Shown here one piece after another: positions 55,033 through 64,000 of a DNA stretch of 64,000 nucleotides. Where the stretch lies: assembly GCA_963710615.1 (NCBI GenBank), contig CAVQBF010000008.1:789878-853877 (forward strand), read 5' to 3'. The position numbers and the translations under genes are program-made. The notes beneath the pieces were generated by a model that saw only the letters and a program-made list of their open reading frames with translations, was not told the origin of the DNA and made no database searches. Numbering within the stretch: position 1 is the first letter of the stretch; every line of letters begins with the position of its first letter. Source of the stretch: GCA-2746605 sp963710615 (lineage in GTDB: Bacteria; Bacteroidota; Ignavibacteria; Ignavibacteriales; Melioribacteraceae).

Positions 55033-56100
55033 TTATTCTCTTTGATTTGTGAACAAGCCATATTTTTTTGCTCGTTCCTTCCATTTATCTCTGGCTAATT
55101 GCTGCATATCATCGTGTTTATCTTGTTCATCCATAATTTCTAAACCCAGCAGTGTTTCAATTACGTCTTCCATTGTCACAATTCCATTAAATGAACCAAA
55201 CTCATCAACAATTATTGCAATGTGCTCCTTTTCCTCAATAAATTTTTGAAATAAGAGGGGGATTGCAATCGTACTGTTAACAATTAATATTTTCCTTTTT
55301 AACTCAGCTAACTTAATTGAATGGTTGTCTTCAGCTATCTCCTTTAAAATGTCCTCTTTAATAATGTAACCAGTAATATTATCTGGATTATTGTTATAAA
55401 TGGGTACTCTGGAAAAAGGAGAAGTTTTATTTTTACTGAAGTAATCTTCTACGGTCATGCTTTCATTTGCTGAATTCACCACTACTCTTGGGGTCATTAT
55501 ATCCCTTGCAAGAACAGATTTAAAGTTCAATAAGTTTTTTATTACCTTAGATTCATCTTTATCAAACACCCCTTCTTCCGTTGCAAGATCTGTCATAGCT
55601 GAAAAATCTTCGCGGCTTAAAATACTTATATGTGAATCTTTTCCGATCAGTTTTGTAGTAATCTGAAGCAGCCATAAAATTCCTGTCCACTTTAATGGGA
55701 AAATCAAAACAAGAAGTGCTTTCGCAGTAAAATTTGCTAATTGTTTCCAGTATGTAGCACCAATAGTCTTGGGAATAATTTCTGACAATACCAATATAAG
55801 AAATGTCATAACTGCTGAGACAATACCAACCATATTATTGCCCGTTCCAAAGGCCTTCTCTGATTGAACTCCCACCAATATTGCCCCGACTGTATGAGCT
55901 ATAGTGTTTACTGTGAGGATGGCAATAAGAGGTTTATCGACATCCTTTTTAAGTTGTTCAAGAATAGCAGCGTAACTTTTACCTTCTTGTTTTTTAATAT
56001 TTATAAATGTTGGAGTAACACTTAACAAAACCGCTTCAAGAATTGAGCAAAGAAACGAAAAAAATATTGATACAGATCCGTATATAAATAAAAGTGTCAT
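55033..56100 (-). CDS. CNNM/CorB-type transporter-like protein (DUF21 + CBS pair)
   Basis: This 355-residue protein has an N-terminal DUF21 membrane domain with three to four helices (LFIYGSVSIFFSFLCSILEAVLLSVTP, AIIVLSEIIPKTIGA-like segment). Two CBS domains follow (RDIMTPRVVVNSANESMTVEDYF and IAIIVDEFGSFNGIVTMEDVIETLLG). Members act in magnesium or other cation homeostasis. The C-terminal CorC/HlyC domain of longer members is absent. It ends the YfhO-containing gene group on this strand, 17 bases from it. Confidence 0.87.
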   Translation of the reverse strand: MTLLFIYGSVSIFFSFLCSILEAVLLSVTPTFINIKKQEGKSYAAILEQLKKDVDKPLIAILTVNTIAHTVGAILVGVQSEKAFGTGNNMVGIVSAVMTFLILVLSEIIPKTIGATYWKQLANFTAKALLVLIFPLKWTGILWLLQITTKLIGKDSHISILSREDFSAMTDLATEEGVFDKDESKVIKNLLNFKSVLARDIMTPRVVVNSANESMTVEDYFSKNKTSPFSRVPIYNNNPDNITGYIIKEDILKEIAEDNHSIKLAELKRKILIVNSTIAIPLLFQKFIEEKEHIAIIVDEFGSFNGIVTMEDVIETLLGLEIMDEQDKHDDMQQLARDKWKERAKKYGLFTNQRE

Positions 56101-56117
56101 TGAATAATAAATGCTAA

Positions 56118-58592
56118 TTATTTCTTTTTAATATTTAAGAGAAACGGAATAATAATTAAACCAAGTATGATTATATTTCCAATCCATAAAAATGTTAAGC
56201 TTGTATAGTACGTTTCGGGTATAAATTCAAAAGTTAATTTATTCTTACCTGGAGAAATTTCAACTCCTCTCAACACATGATTAACTTGTTGAATGTCTAT
56301 TTCTGTTTCATTTAATTTAGCAACCCATCCTTCAGGATAATAAATTTCAGAAACAACCAAAAACTGGTCGCTTTCAGTTTCAATATCAAACTCTATAAAA
56401 TTTGGGTTATGCTCAATTAACTTAATATTTCCTTCTCCAGAGTAATTGTGATTAAGATTTTCATTTTTATTTACAACTAGTGCTATTGAATCCGGTTTGA
56501 AATCCTCTGTATTCATAAACAGTACTGCATCTTCCGGAGAATTCATATCTCTAACATTTTTAATAAACCAAGCTTTTGGAAGAGCATCTCCGTTTTCATA
56601 CATTACTTCTTTCCTTGCCTCATCACTTGCAACGAAATTCAAAAATGGATAGTTCAATTGAGCCGGTGAAATTAAGTACTTGCCGCTTAGCATATTTATT
56701 ATTTGCCAGTTAATTTTATCAGGGCCTTTTCCGGCATATAAGTTATGTTCAATTACATCTTGGATAATCTGGAGCTTAATTGCGCTATACCCGCTTATTA
56801 AAGGGTAGAAGTAAGCATAATGATTACTTGTAAAATCTCTTCCCAATACAATTGCCCGCATGGAATCATCTGCTTTTGAGAGGATTTTTGAAATAGGGGT
56901 TTCATTATAAACGCTCTGTTCAAGTCGCTCTGTATTGCTCAGCTGAATAATTGAATGTGCTCTATTTGAGACACCAAATATTTCGACAAATGCTAAAATT
57001 AAAATTACAGCTACAATTAACTCTTTACTTACTTTATTTAAGTAATAAGCTGCAACAAAACCACTCGCTATAAGTATAATAATAAGCAGCCTCTGAAGAT
57101 CTGCCTGCAACCACTCTGTCCGAATCCCTTTTAATAGAGAAAGTGTGTTCGCGTCATATTGGGCTGCTTCGCGAGCCGTTGAAAATGCAAATGAATCGTA
57201 AGTTAGATAAACTAATGCAATTACTGCTAATCCTGCACCAAATACAGAAGCAATTATTTTAAAGTCCTTAATGGTCTTTTCACTCATGAAAGATTTTAAT
57301 CCATAGCCGGAGAGGATAATGATTACTATAAATGTTGCATTAAGGGTCATTGCCGGTGCTCTGAACTTTGCAAAATACGGCACATAATAGAAAAACAATT
57401 TATAGAGCTCCGGGAAATGTCTCCCAAACGAGAGCAAAATTGAAAAAACTGCAAACACAGCAAGTGAAATAACAAACTTATCCTTTCGATTATAAATAAC
57501 ACCAATAATCGCAAAAAGAAATAAAATCATTCCCATATTTGCATAGTTGCCGCTAAAAGGTTTTTCTCCCCAATAGCCGGGAATTTGTCTTCCTTTTAAT
57601 TGAGGATATTTATCACCATCGTATATCTCAGTTGAAATTCCACCTGAAAAATGTGGTATGAAAAAGTCTAATAATTCATTAGGGGAAAACGACCATTGAG
57701 TTGCATAATTAAAATCAACACCGCTAGCTTTTTTAGCCGACTGTGCCTGCTCACCAATCTGTACTGGATTTCCACCCCTGATTGAATATTCGGCATATTC
57801 ATTAGTTGTAAAGAGAGGTTGAGCAGCTGTCATAAAAGTGAGAAGTAATGCTGCAATAAATTTTAATACTAAATTTCCTGCCGGCTTAAATTCTTTTTGA
57901 ACAAATAGGAGGATCGTTGGATAAATGTATAGGAAGAATAATATCAGAATTCCATAAAATATTATCTGAAAATGATGGGTACGAACAAGCCAAGAAAATG
58001 CAAAGGCAAAAAAGCCGGCGCTGAGCCATGTTTTTTTATCAAAGAAATAACTGAAACTTAGAATAAACCATGGAATTACCATAAGTGCACGAAGTTTTGA
58101 GTTATGTCCTTCTCCTATTTGCGCTTGCCAATCTGGAAGCATTACAAAAACTATTGCCGGTATTACAGCGAGATACCAAGGAATTTTTTTATACCTGAGT
58201 AAAAAATAAACTCCAAGACCGCCTAAAAATAAATACCAAAATGCCCAGTAAAAAACTTTGCCTAAAAATGACAAAAGCGAATCAATATGGATTAATGTTG
58301 GAGTTAATCTTGGATAAATTGGTTCTCCGCCAAATATTGATGGGTTCCACAAAGCAGTTTCACCTGTCTCTTCATTCCACTGCACCCAACGGTGAGTTTG
58401 ACCAACATTTGCTAAAAAGTCGTTTCCGGTTGGAGTTACATTATCTAAAGCATAAGGAACAAAATAATAGAGTAGAGGGAGCACAATTATCAGGGCTGCA
58501 ATAAAATCTCTATATTTTCTCGGTACTTTTTCAAAGTAATTTATTTTTTCCGGTACAACTTTACTTGTTTTGGTTTTCTTTTTATTTGCCAT
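56118..58592 (-). CDS. YfhO-family membrane protein (putative glycosyltransferase-like)
   Basis: This 824-residue protein has about 12-14 membrane helices in its first 550 residues and a C-terminal extracytoplasmic part (DSMRAIVLGRDFTSNHYAYFYPLISGYSAIK, SGEGNIKLIEHNPNFIEFDIETESDQFLVVSEIYYPEGW). This is the YfhO pattern; some members decorate teichoic acids with sugars. Here it follows wecB and glycosyltransferase genes, so it may transfer a sugar to a surface glycan. The link is inferred from context. Confidence 0.82.
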   Translation of the reverse strand: MANKKKTKTSKVVPEKINYFEKVPRKYRDFIAALIIVLPLLYYFVPYALDNVTPTGNDFLANVGQTHRWVQWNEETGETALWNPSIFGGEPIYPRLTPTLIHIDSLLSFLGKVFYWAFWYLFLGGLGVYFLLRYKKIPWYLAVIPAIVFVMLPDWQAQIGEGHNSKLRALMVIPWFILSFSYFFDKKTWLSAGFFAFAFSWLVRTHHFQIIFYGILILFFLYIYPTILLFVQKEFKPAGNLVLKFIAALLLTFMTAAQPLFTTNEYAEYSIRGGNPVQIGEQAQSAKKASGVDFNYATQWSFSPNELLDFFIPHFSGGISTEIYDGDKYPQLKGRQIPGYWGEKPFSGNYANMGMILFLFAIIGVIYNRKDKFVISLAVFAVFSILLSFGRHFPELYKLFFYYVPYFAKFRAPAMTLNATFIVIIILSGYGLKSFMSEKTIKDFKIIASVFGAGLAVIALVYLTYDSFAFSTAREAAQYDANTLSLLKGIRTEWLQADLQRLLIIILIASGFVAAYYLNKVSKELIVAVILILAFVEIFGVSNRAHSIIQLSNTERLEQSVYNETPISKILSKADDSMRAIVLGRDFTSNHYAYFYPLISGYSAIKLQIIQDVIEHNLYAGKGPDKINWQIINMLSGKYLISPAQLNYPFLNFVASDEARKEVMYENGDALPKAWFIKNVRDMNSPEDAVLFMNTEDFKPDSIALVVNKNENLNHNYSGEGNIKLIEHNPNFIEFDIETESDQFLVVSEIYYPEGWVAKLNETEIDIQQVNHVLRGVEISPGKNKLTFEFIPETYYTSLTFLWIGNIIILGLIIIPFLLNIKKK

Positions 58593-58614
58593 ATTAATTT
58601 ATTCTTTTGTGAAA

Positions 58615-59661
58615 TTAAAAATTTACTAATGCATCTAATATTCTCTTTACTGAACTTCCATCACCAAAATAATCATTTTGTTTTTCAATTTTTTTTGCAT
58701 TCAATTTTTCAAGAATGAGTTGCGGATTTGTCCCTACGACAAAATTCCAATTGTTTTCTAATGTTTCAGTCCATTCAGTTTCATCACGTAAAGTTACACA
58801 TTGCTTTTTCAAGAAAAATGCTTCTTTCTGAAGTCCGCCGCTATCAGTTAAAACTTTTTTACAATTTTTAAGAAGCATTATCATTTCAAGATAGCTTACC
58901 GGATCAATAATTTTAACATTATCTGAGAACTGTACTTGCTCAAGTATTTTTCTTGTGCGTGGATGAACAGGCAGAATTAAAGGTAAATCCAATTCAGAGA
59001 AAGCATTAAAAATATTTTGAAGTCGGGAAAGATCATCTGTATTTTCTTGACGGTGAATGGTTGCCAAATAATATTCATCAAGTTCGGTAATGTTGTCCAG
59101 CTTAACTTTTTCCTGAGCTAATCTTTCAAAGTGAAGGATTGAGTCATACATTACATCTCCGGAAAAAACAGACTTTGGTTCAAGTCCTTCTTTTTTCAAT
59201 AATTCCATTGCTGTCTTTGTCGGAGCAAAAAGTAAATCAGAGATATGATCAGTTGCAATTCTGTTTATCTCTTCCGGCATCAGTCTATTAAAGCTTCGCA
59301 AACCCGCTTCTACATGAGCTGTTTTAATATGTAATTTTGCAGATGCTAGGCTGCCGGCTACAGTTGAGTTAGTATCGCCATAAACTATAACCCAGTCCGG
59401 CTTTTCATTCAAAAGAACTTCTTCAATGCCACATAACATATCTGCGGTTTGCTTCCCATGGGTTCCCGAACCGACATTTAAATTAAAGTCCGGTCTCGCA
59501 ATTTCTAACTCATCAAAAAAAACTTTAGACATATTTTCATCATAATGCTGACCGGTGTGAATAATAATGCTATCGAAATTTGGGCTTTCAACAAGTGATT
59601 TATTTACTATACCAACCTTAATAAATTGAGGACGCGCCCCTATTATGTTTATTATTTTCAT
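58615..59661 (-). CDS. wecB: UDP-N-acetylglucosamine 2-epimerase (WecB family)
   Basis: This 348-residue protein shows the nonhydrolysing epimerase motifs: GARPQFIKVGIV, TGQHYDENMSKVFFDEL, YGDTNSTVAGSLAS, HVEAGLRSFNRLMPEEINR and DSGGLQKEAFFL. It interconverts UDP-GlcNAc and UDP-ManNAc for surface polysaccharide. It overlaps the end of the glycosyltransferase gene by four bases. All expected catalytic residues appear intact. Confidence 0.93.
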   Translation of the reverse strand: MKIINIIGARPQFIKVGIVNKSLVESPNFDSIIIHTGQHYDENMSKVFFDELEIARPDFNLNVGSGTHGKQTADMLCGIEEVLLNEKPDWVIVYGDTNSTVAGSLASAKLHIKTAHVEAGLRSFNRLMPEEINRIATDHISDLLFAPTKTAMELLKKEGLEPKSVFSGDVMYDSILHFERLAQEKVKLDNITELDEYYLATIHRQENTDDLSRLQNIFNAFSELDLPLILPVHPRTRKILEQVQFSDNVKIIDPVSYLEMIMLLKNCKKVLTDSGGLQKEAFFLKKQCVTLRDETEWTETLENNWNFVVGTNPQLILEKLNAKKIEKQNDYFGDGSSVKRILDALVNF

Positions 59662-60950
59662 TTAGTTTGCTCTTCAAAAATTTTTGCTAAATCTTCTGCT
59701 TGTTTCTGTCTTGAATATTGTTTGACATTAAATTTGAAATTAAAACTATCATTTAACCAATCTTCATACATCTTTTTTAATAATTTATATGTTCCCTCTG
59801 GGTCATGATAATCAACCATTTTACCGCTATTGCTTTCAGCAATAATTTTATTGGCATCTCCATCTATTGGGCCTACAGCAAAAATTGGTACTTTTGCTCC
59901 AAGATATTCAAATATTTTTCCAGTTAAAAACCCTTTATTCTTTGGGACATTGTCAATAACAAGAAGGAGCATATCAGCTTTTTGTAAAATTTTAGTAGAT
60001 TCATTATGAGGTAAAAACCCTTTCTCTTCAATAACTTCATTAAGATTATTTTTTTTAATTTCCTCTTCAAACTCTGGGCAGGTATTTCCGGCAATAACAA
60101 AATTGATTTTGGGGTTCCCTTCTGAATTTAAAAATTGGCTCAATGATTTAAGAAAAACAGAGGGAACTCTTGTTTTAGTAATAACACCTGTATAGGCAAT
60201 CGTGAAGGCATCATTTTTCTCAATATCAAATTGCTTAAAATCTGTTTCATCAAATCCATTAGGAATGATCGAATAGTTTTTATCCCCAACTTTAGATTTG
60301 AAAAGATTTACAATGTCTTTGCTAATAGTAACAAGTACGTCTGCCTTATTTAGTACAGACCTTTCTAATCTACGGTCAATAAATTTTGTAACCCCGCTTC
60401 TCTTTACATTCTGGTAATGAACAATCTCCATCCAAGGATCTCTAAAATCTGCAATCCATTTTAAATTACAAGCTTTTGAGATACTTTTGCCAATGAGTGC
60501 AACAGTTGGTGGAGGAGCTGAGGAAAATATTATGTCTACTTTTTCTGATCTTACAATTTCTTTTCCTTTTTTTACCGCAAAATATTTCCACCCAATTTTT
60601 GCATCAGGAATAAACAAATTAAACCTTACCCATTTAGATATTTTTTCTAGAAAAGATAAATCTTTGCTTTTAGTTAAAACATCGCTGGGAATTTTGTATG
60701 ATGATTTCTTCCCGGTAAGTTTTTTATAAAGATTGAATGGTTCAATTGCCTCGGTCTTGTAAATTTTGCAATCTTTGGGAATATCTTTAAGTAAAGTCTC
60801 ATCAAAAACTGGGCAGTCCGGATTTTTGACCGTTAAAATAATAGGTTGCCAGCCATACTGTGGTAAATATTTGGCTAATTTCAAAACACGCTGAACTCCT
60901 GCTCCGCCAGCCGGAGGCCAATAATATGTTATAATTAAAACTTTTTTCAA
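59658..60950 (-). CDS. Glycosyltransferase family 4 (GT-B)
   Basis: This 430-residue protein starts with a glycosyl-transferase N-domain (LIITYYWPPAGGAGVQRVLKLAKYLPQYGW) and has the late donor-binding stretch (KADMLLLVIDNVPKNKGFLTGKIFEYLGAKVPIFAVGP). The C-terminus reaches the wecB start with a four-base overlap. It is part of a run of glycosyltransferases with wecB and a nucleotide-sugar epimerase. The sugar added is unknown. Confidence 0.88.
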   Translation of the reverse strand: MKKVLIITYYWPPAGGAGVQRVLKLAKYLPQYGWQPIILTVKNPDCPVFDETLLKDIPKDCKIYKTEAIEPFNLYKKLTGKKSSYKIPSDVLTKSKDLSFLEKISKWVRFNLFIPDAKIGWKYFAVKKGKEIVRSEKVDIIFSSAPPPTVALIGKSISKACNLKWIADFRDPWMEIVHYQNVKRSGVTKFIDRRLERSVLNKADVLVTISKDIVNLFKSKVGDKNYSIIPNGFDETDFKQFDIEKNDAFTIAYTGVITKTRVPSVFLKSLSQFLNSEGNPKINFVIAGNTCPEFEEEIKKNNLNEVIEEKGFLPHNESTKILQKADMLLLVIDNVPKNKGFLTGKIFEYLGAKVPIFAVGPIDGDANKIIAESNSGKMVDYHDPEGTYKLLKKMYEDWLNDSFNFKFNVKQYSRQKQAEDLAKIFEEQTK

Positions 60951-61032
60951 TTTTGGGCCTTAAAACAAGCTTATAAAAAACGCTACTTAAAACTGGTAAA
61001 GTTACAAAGCGCTGAAATTGTATAGAATAAAT

Positions 61033-62307
61033 TTATTTATTCAAAATTGCTTTTGCGTAATTTTCCCAACTAAAATTTTCAGCAGATTGTGCAACGTTTT
61101 TTCTTGGAATTGGGTTTTTAATAAACTTTTCCATTACCTCTACCATTGAATTAATATTCTCCGGTTCAGCCAAGTAACCATTAAATCCATCTTTAATTGT
61201 TTCTGGGAAATGACCGACCTTTGTTGCCAAAGAAGGAAGGTTAAAATTATATGCGATTGATTCAACTCCTGATGGCGTTGCAGTTAAGTAAAATAAAATA
61301 TTGCAGTCACTTACTTGGAAATATTTATTTACTTCATTATTTGGAACATACTCATTTACCAAAGTTACATTTTCTCTAATTCCTAATTCATCTATTAAGT
61401 TAAGTGGTTGGTAATCTCTTTCTTTGTCCGCTTTCTTAAAAGCTATTTTTTTTGCAATATCAAATATTGCGTTTTTAATTTTTGTGGATAACTTATTTGA
61501 AGATAACGTGTTCCAAAAAGATTCCCCAACTATCAGCAGTGAAACATCATCCCTTTTCTTTAAAAGGCTTGCAAATGCCTTAATAACATTGTGCAGACCT
61601 TTATATTCCCTTATAAATCCGAAGAATAAGAAGACGTATTTATTTAGATTCAACTCTTTCTTTACTTCATCTAAATTGAAATTTGGGTCGGGTTTAAACA
61701 TATCATAAATTGGATGATACAACTTAATTACCGTCCTATTTATTCCACTGCTTCGTTTTCCGGTTTCATCAACATAATACTCAACGTATGGAAATATTTG
61801 CTTAAGTTCATCGAGCGTTTTGTATGAATGAACAATATACGTATCAGCGTTGATCAACCCATATTTGATTAGTGATTTATCTACTTTGCTAGGTTCTTTT
61901 TGTGCAACCACATGAAGATCAAAAATAACTTCACATTTATGTTTTTCCTTCAACTTTTTAGCGATGTAACCTAATGGCAATCCCTGAATTGCAATTGCCC
62001 ATTGAATTACTACAATTTCAGGATCAATCTTCTTTATTAAGTTTACCGTACTGTTCCAAGAAAGGGGATTGTTATAGTTTGTGACATAATGTGTTTTTAT
62101 TCCGGTCCCTTCTAAAGGATTGGATTTACTGTTTTTGTCTATAAAATCTCTGGGGATAAAAAAGGGATACTGCTGAGTCCAGGAAACAATGTGTACTTCA
62201 GTATTTTCAACATTCTTTAGTGACTTAGCAAGAGATAAAGTGTAATTTGCAATTCCACCCTTATATTTAGGACCGGGACCAAAAACAATAATTTTTCTCT
62301 TACTCAT
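61033..62307 (-). CDS. Glycosyltransferase family 4 (GT-B)
   Basis: This 424-residue protein has an N-domain start GPGPKYKGGIANYTLSLAKSLK, the donor domain YVFLFFGFIREYKGLHNVIKAFASLLKK and the late VSDCNILFYLTATPSGVESIAYNFNLPSLATKVGHFPE with the conserved Glu-containing loop. These are GT4 features. It lies 23 bases downstream of the epimerase gene and 82 bases upstream of the next glycosyltransferase gene, so it is likely in the same operon. Confidence 0.88.
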   Translation of the reverse strand: MSKRKIIVFGPGPKYKGGIANYTLSLAKSLKNVENTEVHIVSWTQQYPFFIPRDFIDKNSKSNPLEGTGIKTHYVTNYNNPLSWNSTVNLIKKIDPEIVVIQWAIAIQGLPLGYIAKKLKEKHKCEVIFDLHVVAQKEPSKVDKSLIKYGLINADTYIVHSYKTLDELKQIFPYVEYYVDETGKRSSGINRTVIKLYHPIYDMFKPDPNFNLDEVKKELNLNKYVFLFFGFIREYKGLHNVIKAFASLLKKRDDVSLLIVGESFWNTLSSNKLSTKIKNAIFDIAKKIAFKKADKERDYQPLNLIDELGIRENVTLVNEYVPNNEVNKYFQVSDCNILFYLTATPSGVESIAYNFNLPSLATKVGHFPETIKDGFNGYLAEPENINSMVEVMEKFIKNPIPRKNVAQSAENFSWENYAKAILNK

Positions 62308-62330
62308 ATAAGCTGTTCCGATAAAACCGA

Positions 62331-63380
62331 TTAAACAAACATCTTTACTGCATTATCGTAAACTCTTTTCATTCCTTCTTCAATTGAAATCTTAGGCTCC
62401 CAACCAAGAGTTTCTTTTACGTAATCCATATTACAATAACGTGAATGAACTCCAACGGGTTTATCTAGAAGCGGTTTGATTGTTGGCTCATAACCGGCAA
62501 ATTTGGAAAATATTTTTATCAGATCAATAAATGAAGTTAATTTACCTGAGCCAATATTTATCGCTGTGCCATCATGTATTTTATCCATAGCAATTAACGT
62601 ACACTCAATAACATCTTCAATATGAACAAAATCTCTGCCTTGCTTTCCGCTCCCCCAAACCTCAAATGGATTTTCTTTACGCGCTGCTCTTGCAGCAATA
62701 GCCGGAACCGGATAAGTTAAGTCTTGATCTTCACCATAACCTGAAAAGGGTCTTATACAGGTAACTGAAACGCCATAATGTTTTGCGGCAAGATACGCTA
62801 AATATTCTCCGGTCATTTTTGTCCAGCCGTAAGTCATATCTGGTTTGCCAAGAATATCTCCATTTACATTTACATCGGTTTCCTTTAATGCAACTGCTGT
62901 TCCTTCTCGTTGTAAAGAATTCGGATATGCCGCGCTTGAACTTGGATATAAAACACGTTCCGGTTTAGCCCTAACAACCCAATAGAAAAATTCGGCATCA
63001 ATAGAAAGATCGAGCGAAACAGCGAGAGGATCACCATCTATTTTTGCTCTGCCTCCAACAATTGCGGCAAAATGGAAAACATCATTAAACTTTTCTATTT
63101 CTAAATCAAATTCATTCTTTAGAAAATCTTTTTCATTCAGTGATCTTCGTAAAAAATTTCTAAAGTCAGTTTCCCAAAAGTATAATCTTTCTTCTTTGCC
63201 AAATATTGAGACATCTTTAAACTTTTTCTCTGTTTTATCTTCAAGCCAGGTTGAAGGATGAGTTCCAATAGATAAATCATCAATTGCAATTATAATATCG
63301 TTTGTCGTATTTAATAGATGCTTAACAAAATTTCTTCCTACAAATCCGCATGCACCGGAAACAATATGGTGTTTCATCAA
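62331..63380 (-). CDS. NAD-dependent epimerase/dehydratase (extended SDR)
   Basis: This 349-residue protein has the nucleotide-binding glycine motif (HIVSGACGFVGRNFVKHLL), the serine-rich region YPSSSAAYPNS and the catalytic Tyr-x3-Lys in YGWTKMTGEYLAYLAA. It fits UDP-sugar epimerases/dehydratases of the GalE-RmlB type, but substrate residues cannot be assigned. The start is one of two adjacent Met codons. It sits between a DPM1-like glycosyltransferase and GT4 genes in the surface-glycan group. Confidence 0.9.
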   Translation of the reverse strand: MMKHHIVSGACGFVGRNFVKHLLNTTNDIIIAIDDLSIGTHPSTWLEDKTEKKFKDVSIFGKEERLYFWETDFRNFLRRSLNEKDFLKNEFDLEIEKFNDVFHFAAIVGGRAKIDGDPLAVSLDLSIDAEFFYWVVRAKPERVLYPSSSAAYPNSLQREGTAVALKETDVNVNGDILGKPDMTYGWTKMTGEYLAYLAAKHYGVSVTCIRPFSGYGEDQDLTYPVPAIAARAARKENPFEVWGSGKQGRDFVHIEDVIECTLIAMDKIHDGTAINIGSGKLTSFIDLIKIFSKFAGYEPTIKPLLDKPVGVHSRYCNMDYVKETLGWEPKISIEEGMKRVYDNAVKMFV

Positions 63381-63398
63381 ATCTCCAAAAATTCTAAA

Positions 63399-64000
63399 TT
63401 ATTTTGATTTTTCTTTTATTCCGTAACTATCTTCTTTTTTATTATTATGAACCAGCATTTCTCCTATCAAGCCAAGCGAAAACAGCTGAACACCAACAAT
63501 TATTAAAACTGTACCCAAAAAAAGTATCGGTCGGTTGCTTAAATGTATTTTATCTAACAACCAAAGTATTGATAGGTAGGCATCAATAACAAAACCAATT
63601 ATGAATGAAATGACACCGAGCATACCAAAAAAGTGAAGAGGGCGCTGAATATATCTTGTTGTAAAAATTACTGTGATTAAATCAATAAACCCTTTAAAAA
63701 ATCGAGATATGCCAAATTTTGTTTTGCCATATTTTCTAGGATGATGTTTCACAACTACTTCAGAAACTTTAAAGCCCTTCCAATCAGCCAGAACGGGTAT
63801 ATAGCGGTGAAGCTCGCCATGAATACTTATGCTCTTAATTACCGCTTTTTTATATGCTTTAAGACCACAGTTAAAATCGTGAATTTTAATGCCCGACATA
63901 ATTTTTGTAACATAGTTAAAAAAACGTGACGAGTATTTTTTTACAAATGGATCGTGTCTTTTCTTTTTCCAGCCGGAAACCAGATCAAAACCTTTTTGAA
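63399..64000 (-). CDS. Glycosyltransferase family 2 (DPM1/polyprenyl-phosphate type), partial
   Basis: The visible part runs off the right edge. In frame upstream of the first Met (63899), the sequence continues as QKGFDLVSGWKKKRHDPF and FFNYVTKI, so the true start lies outside the window. The rest includes the DFNCGLKAYKKAVI motif of DPM1-like enzymes and two C-terminal membrane helices (FFGMLGVISFIIGFVIDAYL and ILFLGTVLIIVGVQLFSLGLIG). Such enzymes make or use polyprenyl-phosphate sugars. Confidence 0.88.
   Translation of the reverse strand, partial: QKGFDLVSGWKKKRHDPFVKKYSSRFFNYVTKIMSGIKIHDFNCGLKAYKKAVIKSISIHGELHRYIPVLADWKGFKVSEVVVKHHPRKYGKTKFGISRFFKGFIDLITVIFTTRYIQRPLHFFGMLGVISFIIGFVIDAYLSILWLLDKIHLSNRPILFLGTVLIIVGVQLFSLGLIGEMLVHNNKKEDSYGIKEKSK

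Noticed and set aside
1..64000. CRISPR array, tRNA, prophage or insertion sequence
   Set aside because: No spaced repeats, cloverleaf-like segments, integrases or transposases were seen.

Overview
The window looks like chromosomal DNA of a member of the Ignavibacteria (Bacteroidetes/Chlorobi group). Four things suggest this. The DNA is AT-rich by eye. Two secreted proteins end in a type IX secretion (T9SS) sorting domain with the QNYPNPFNPTT signature common in Ignavibacteriales. IspG is the long form. Shine-Dalgarno sites are weak and several starts are TTG or GTG. This placement is inference from the sequence; no search was run. I saw no tRNA, rRNA, CRISPR array, prophage or insertion sequence.

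Layout. (1) 1-5278, minus strand: a multidrug efflux operon marR - membrane fusion protein - RND pump - TolC (TolC cut by the window edge), with two small inverted repeats in front of marR. (2) 5440-11517, plus strand: a BASS-type transporter, a GNAT acetyltransferase, then a nitrite ammonification (DNRA) cassette: NapH-like polyferredoxin, outer-membrane porin, NrfH and NrfA. The porin, the NrfH start and NrfA all carry frameshifts, so this stretch is either decaying or poorly sequenced. (3) 11754-21989: RNase P RNA (rnpB), recJ, yebC, ruvC, ruvA, a Nif3 protein behind a terminator-like hairpin, a coiled-coil zinc-ribbon protein, ispG and dnaG. (4) 22021-28980, plus strand: GH13 amylase, lipoprotein cyclophilin, a GluR0-type ligand-gated K+ channel, a methyltransferase, RlmD, and a secreted esterase whose sorting domain is interrupted in frame by a palindromic repeat. 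(5) 29062-39462: small membrane and lipoproteins, a DUF2459 protein, two large exported metallopeptidases (M16, and an M1-M28-PDZ fusion), a YHS protein, dGTPase and an AhpD-like protein. (6) 39492-49298: a radical SAM/SPASM protein, an AlkA-like glycosylase - ECF sigma - zinc anti-sigma operon, a GAF histidine kinase without its phospho-acceptor His, a frameshifted miaA, a glycosyltransferase, prfA, and a secreted M14 carboxypeptidase with T9SS tail. (7) 49383-64000, minus strand: saccharopine dehydrogenase followed by surface-polysaccharide operons (wHTH/degenerate-nucleotidyltransferase regulator, glycosyltransferases, methyltransferase, Wzx flippase, WecB epimerase, YfhO protein, sugar-nucleotide epimerase, partial DPM1-like glycosyltransferase) and a CNNM/CBS protein.

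Functional reading: a cell that builds surface glycans, exports degradative enzymes through T9SS, and has or had respiratory nitrite reduction to ammonium. I found no clear multi-gene system that looks wholly new. The most unusual items are the M1-M28-PDZ fusion, the GluR0-like channel, the repeat inserted in frame into a sorting domain, the kinase lacking its histidine, the promoter-to-terminator unit before the Nif3 gene, and the frameshift cluster in the DNRA cassette.
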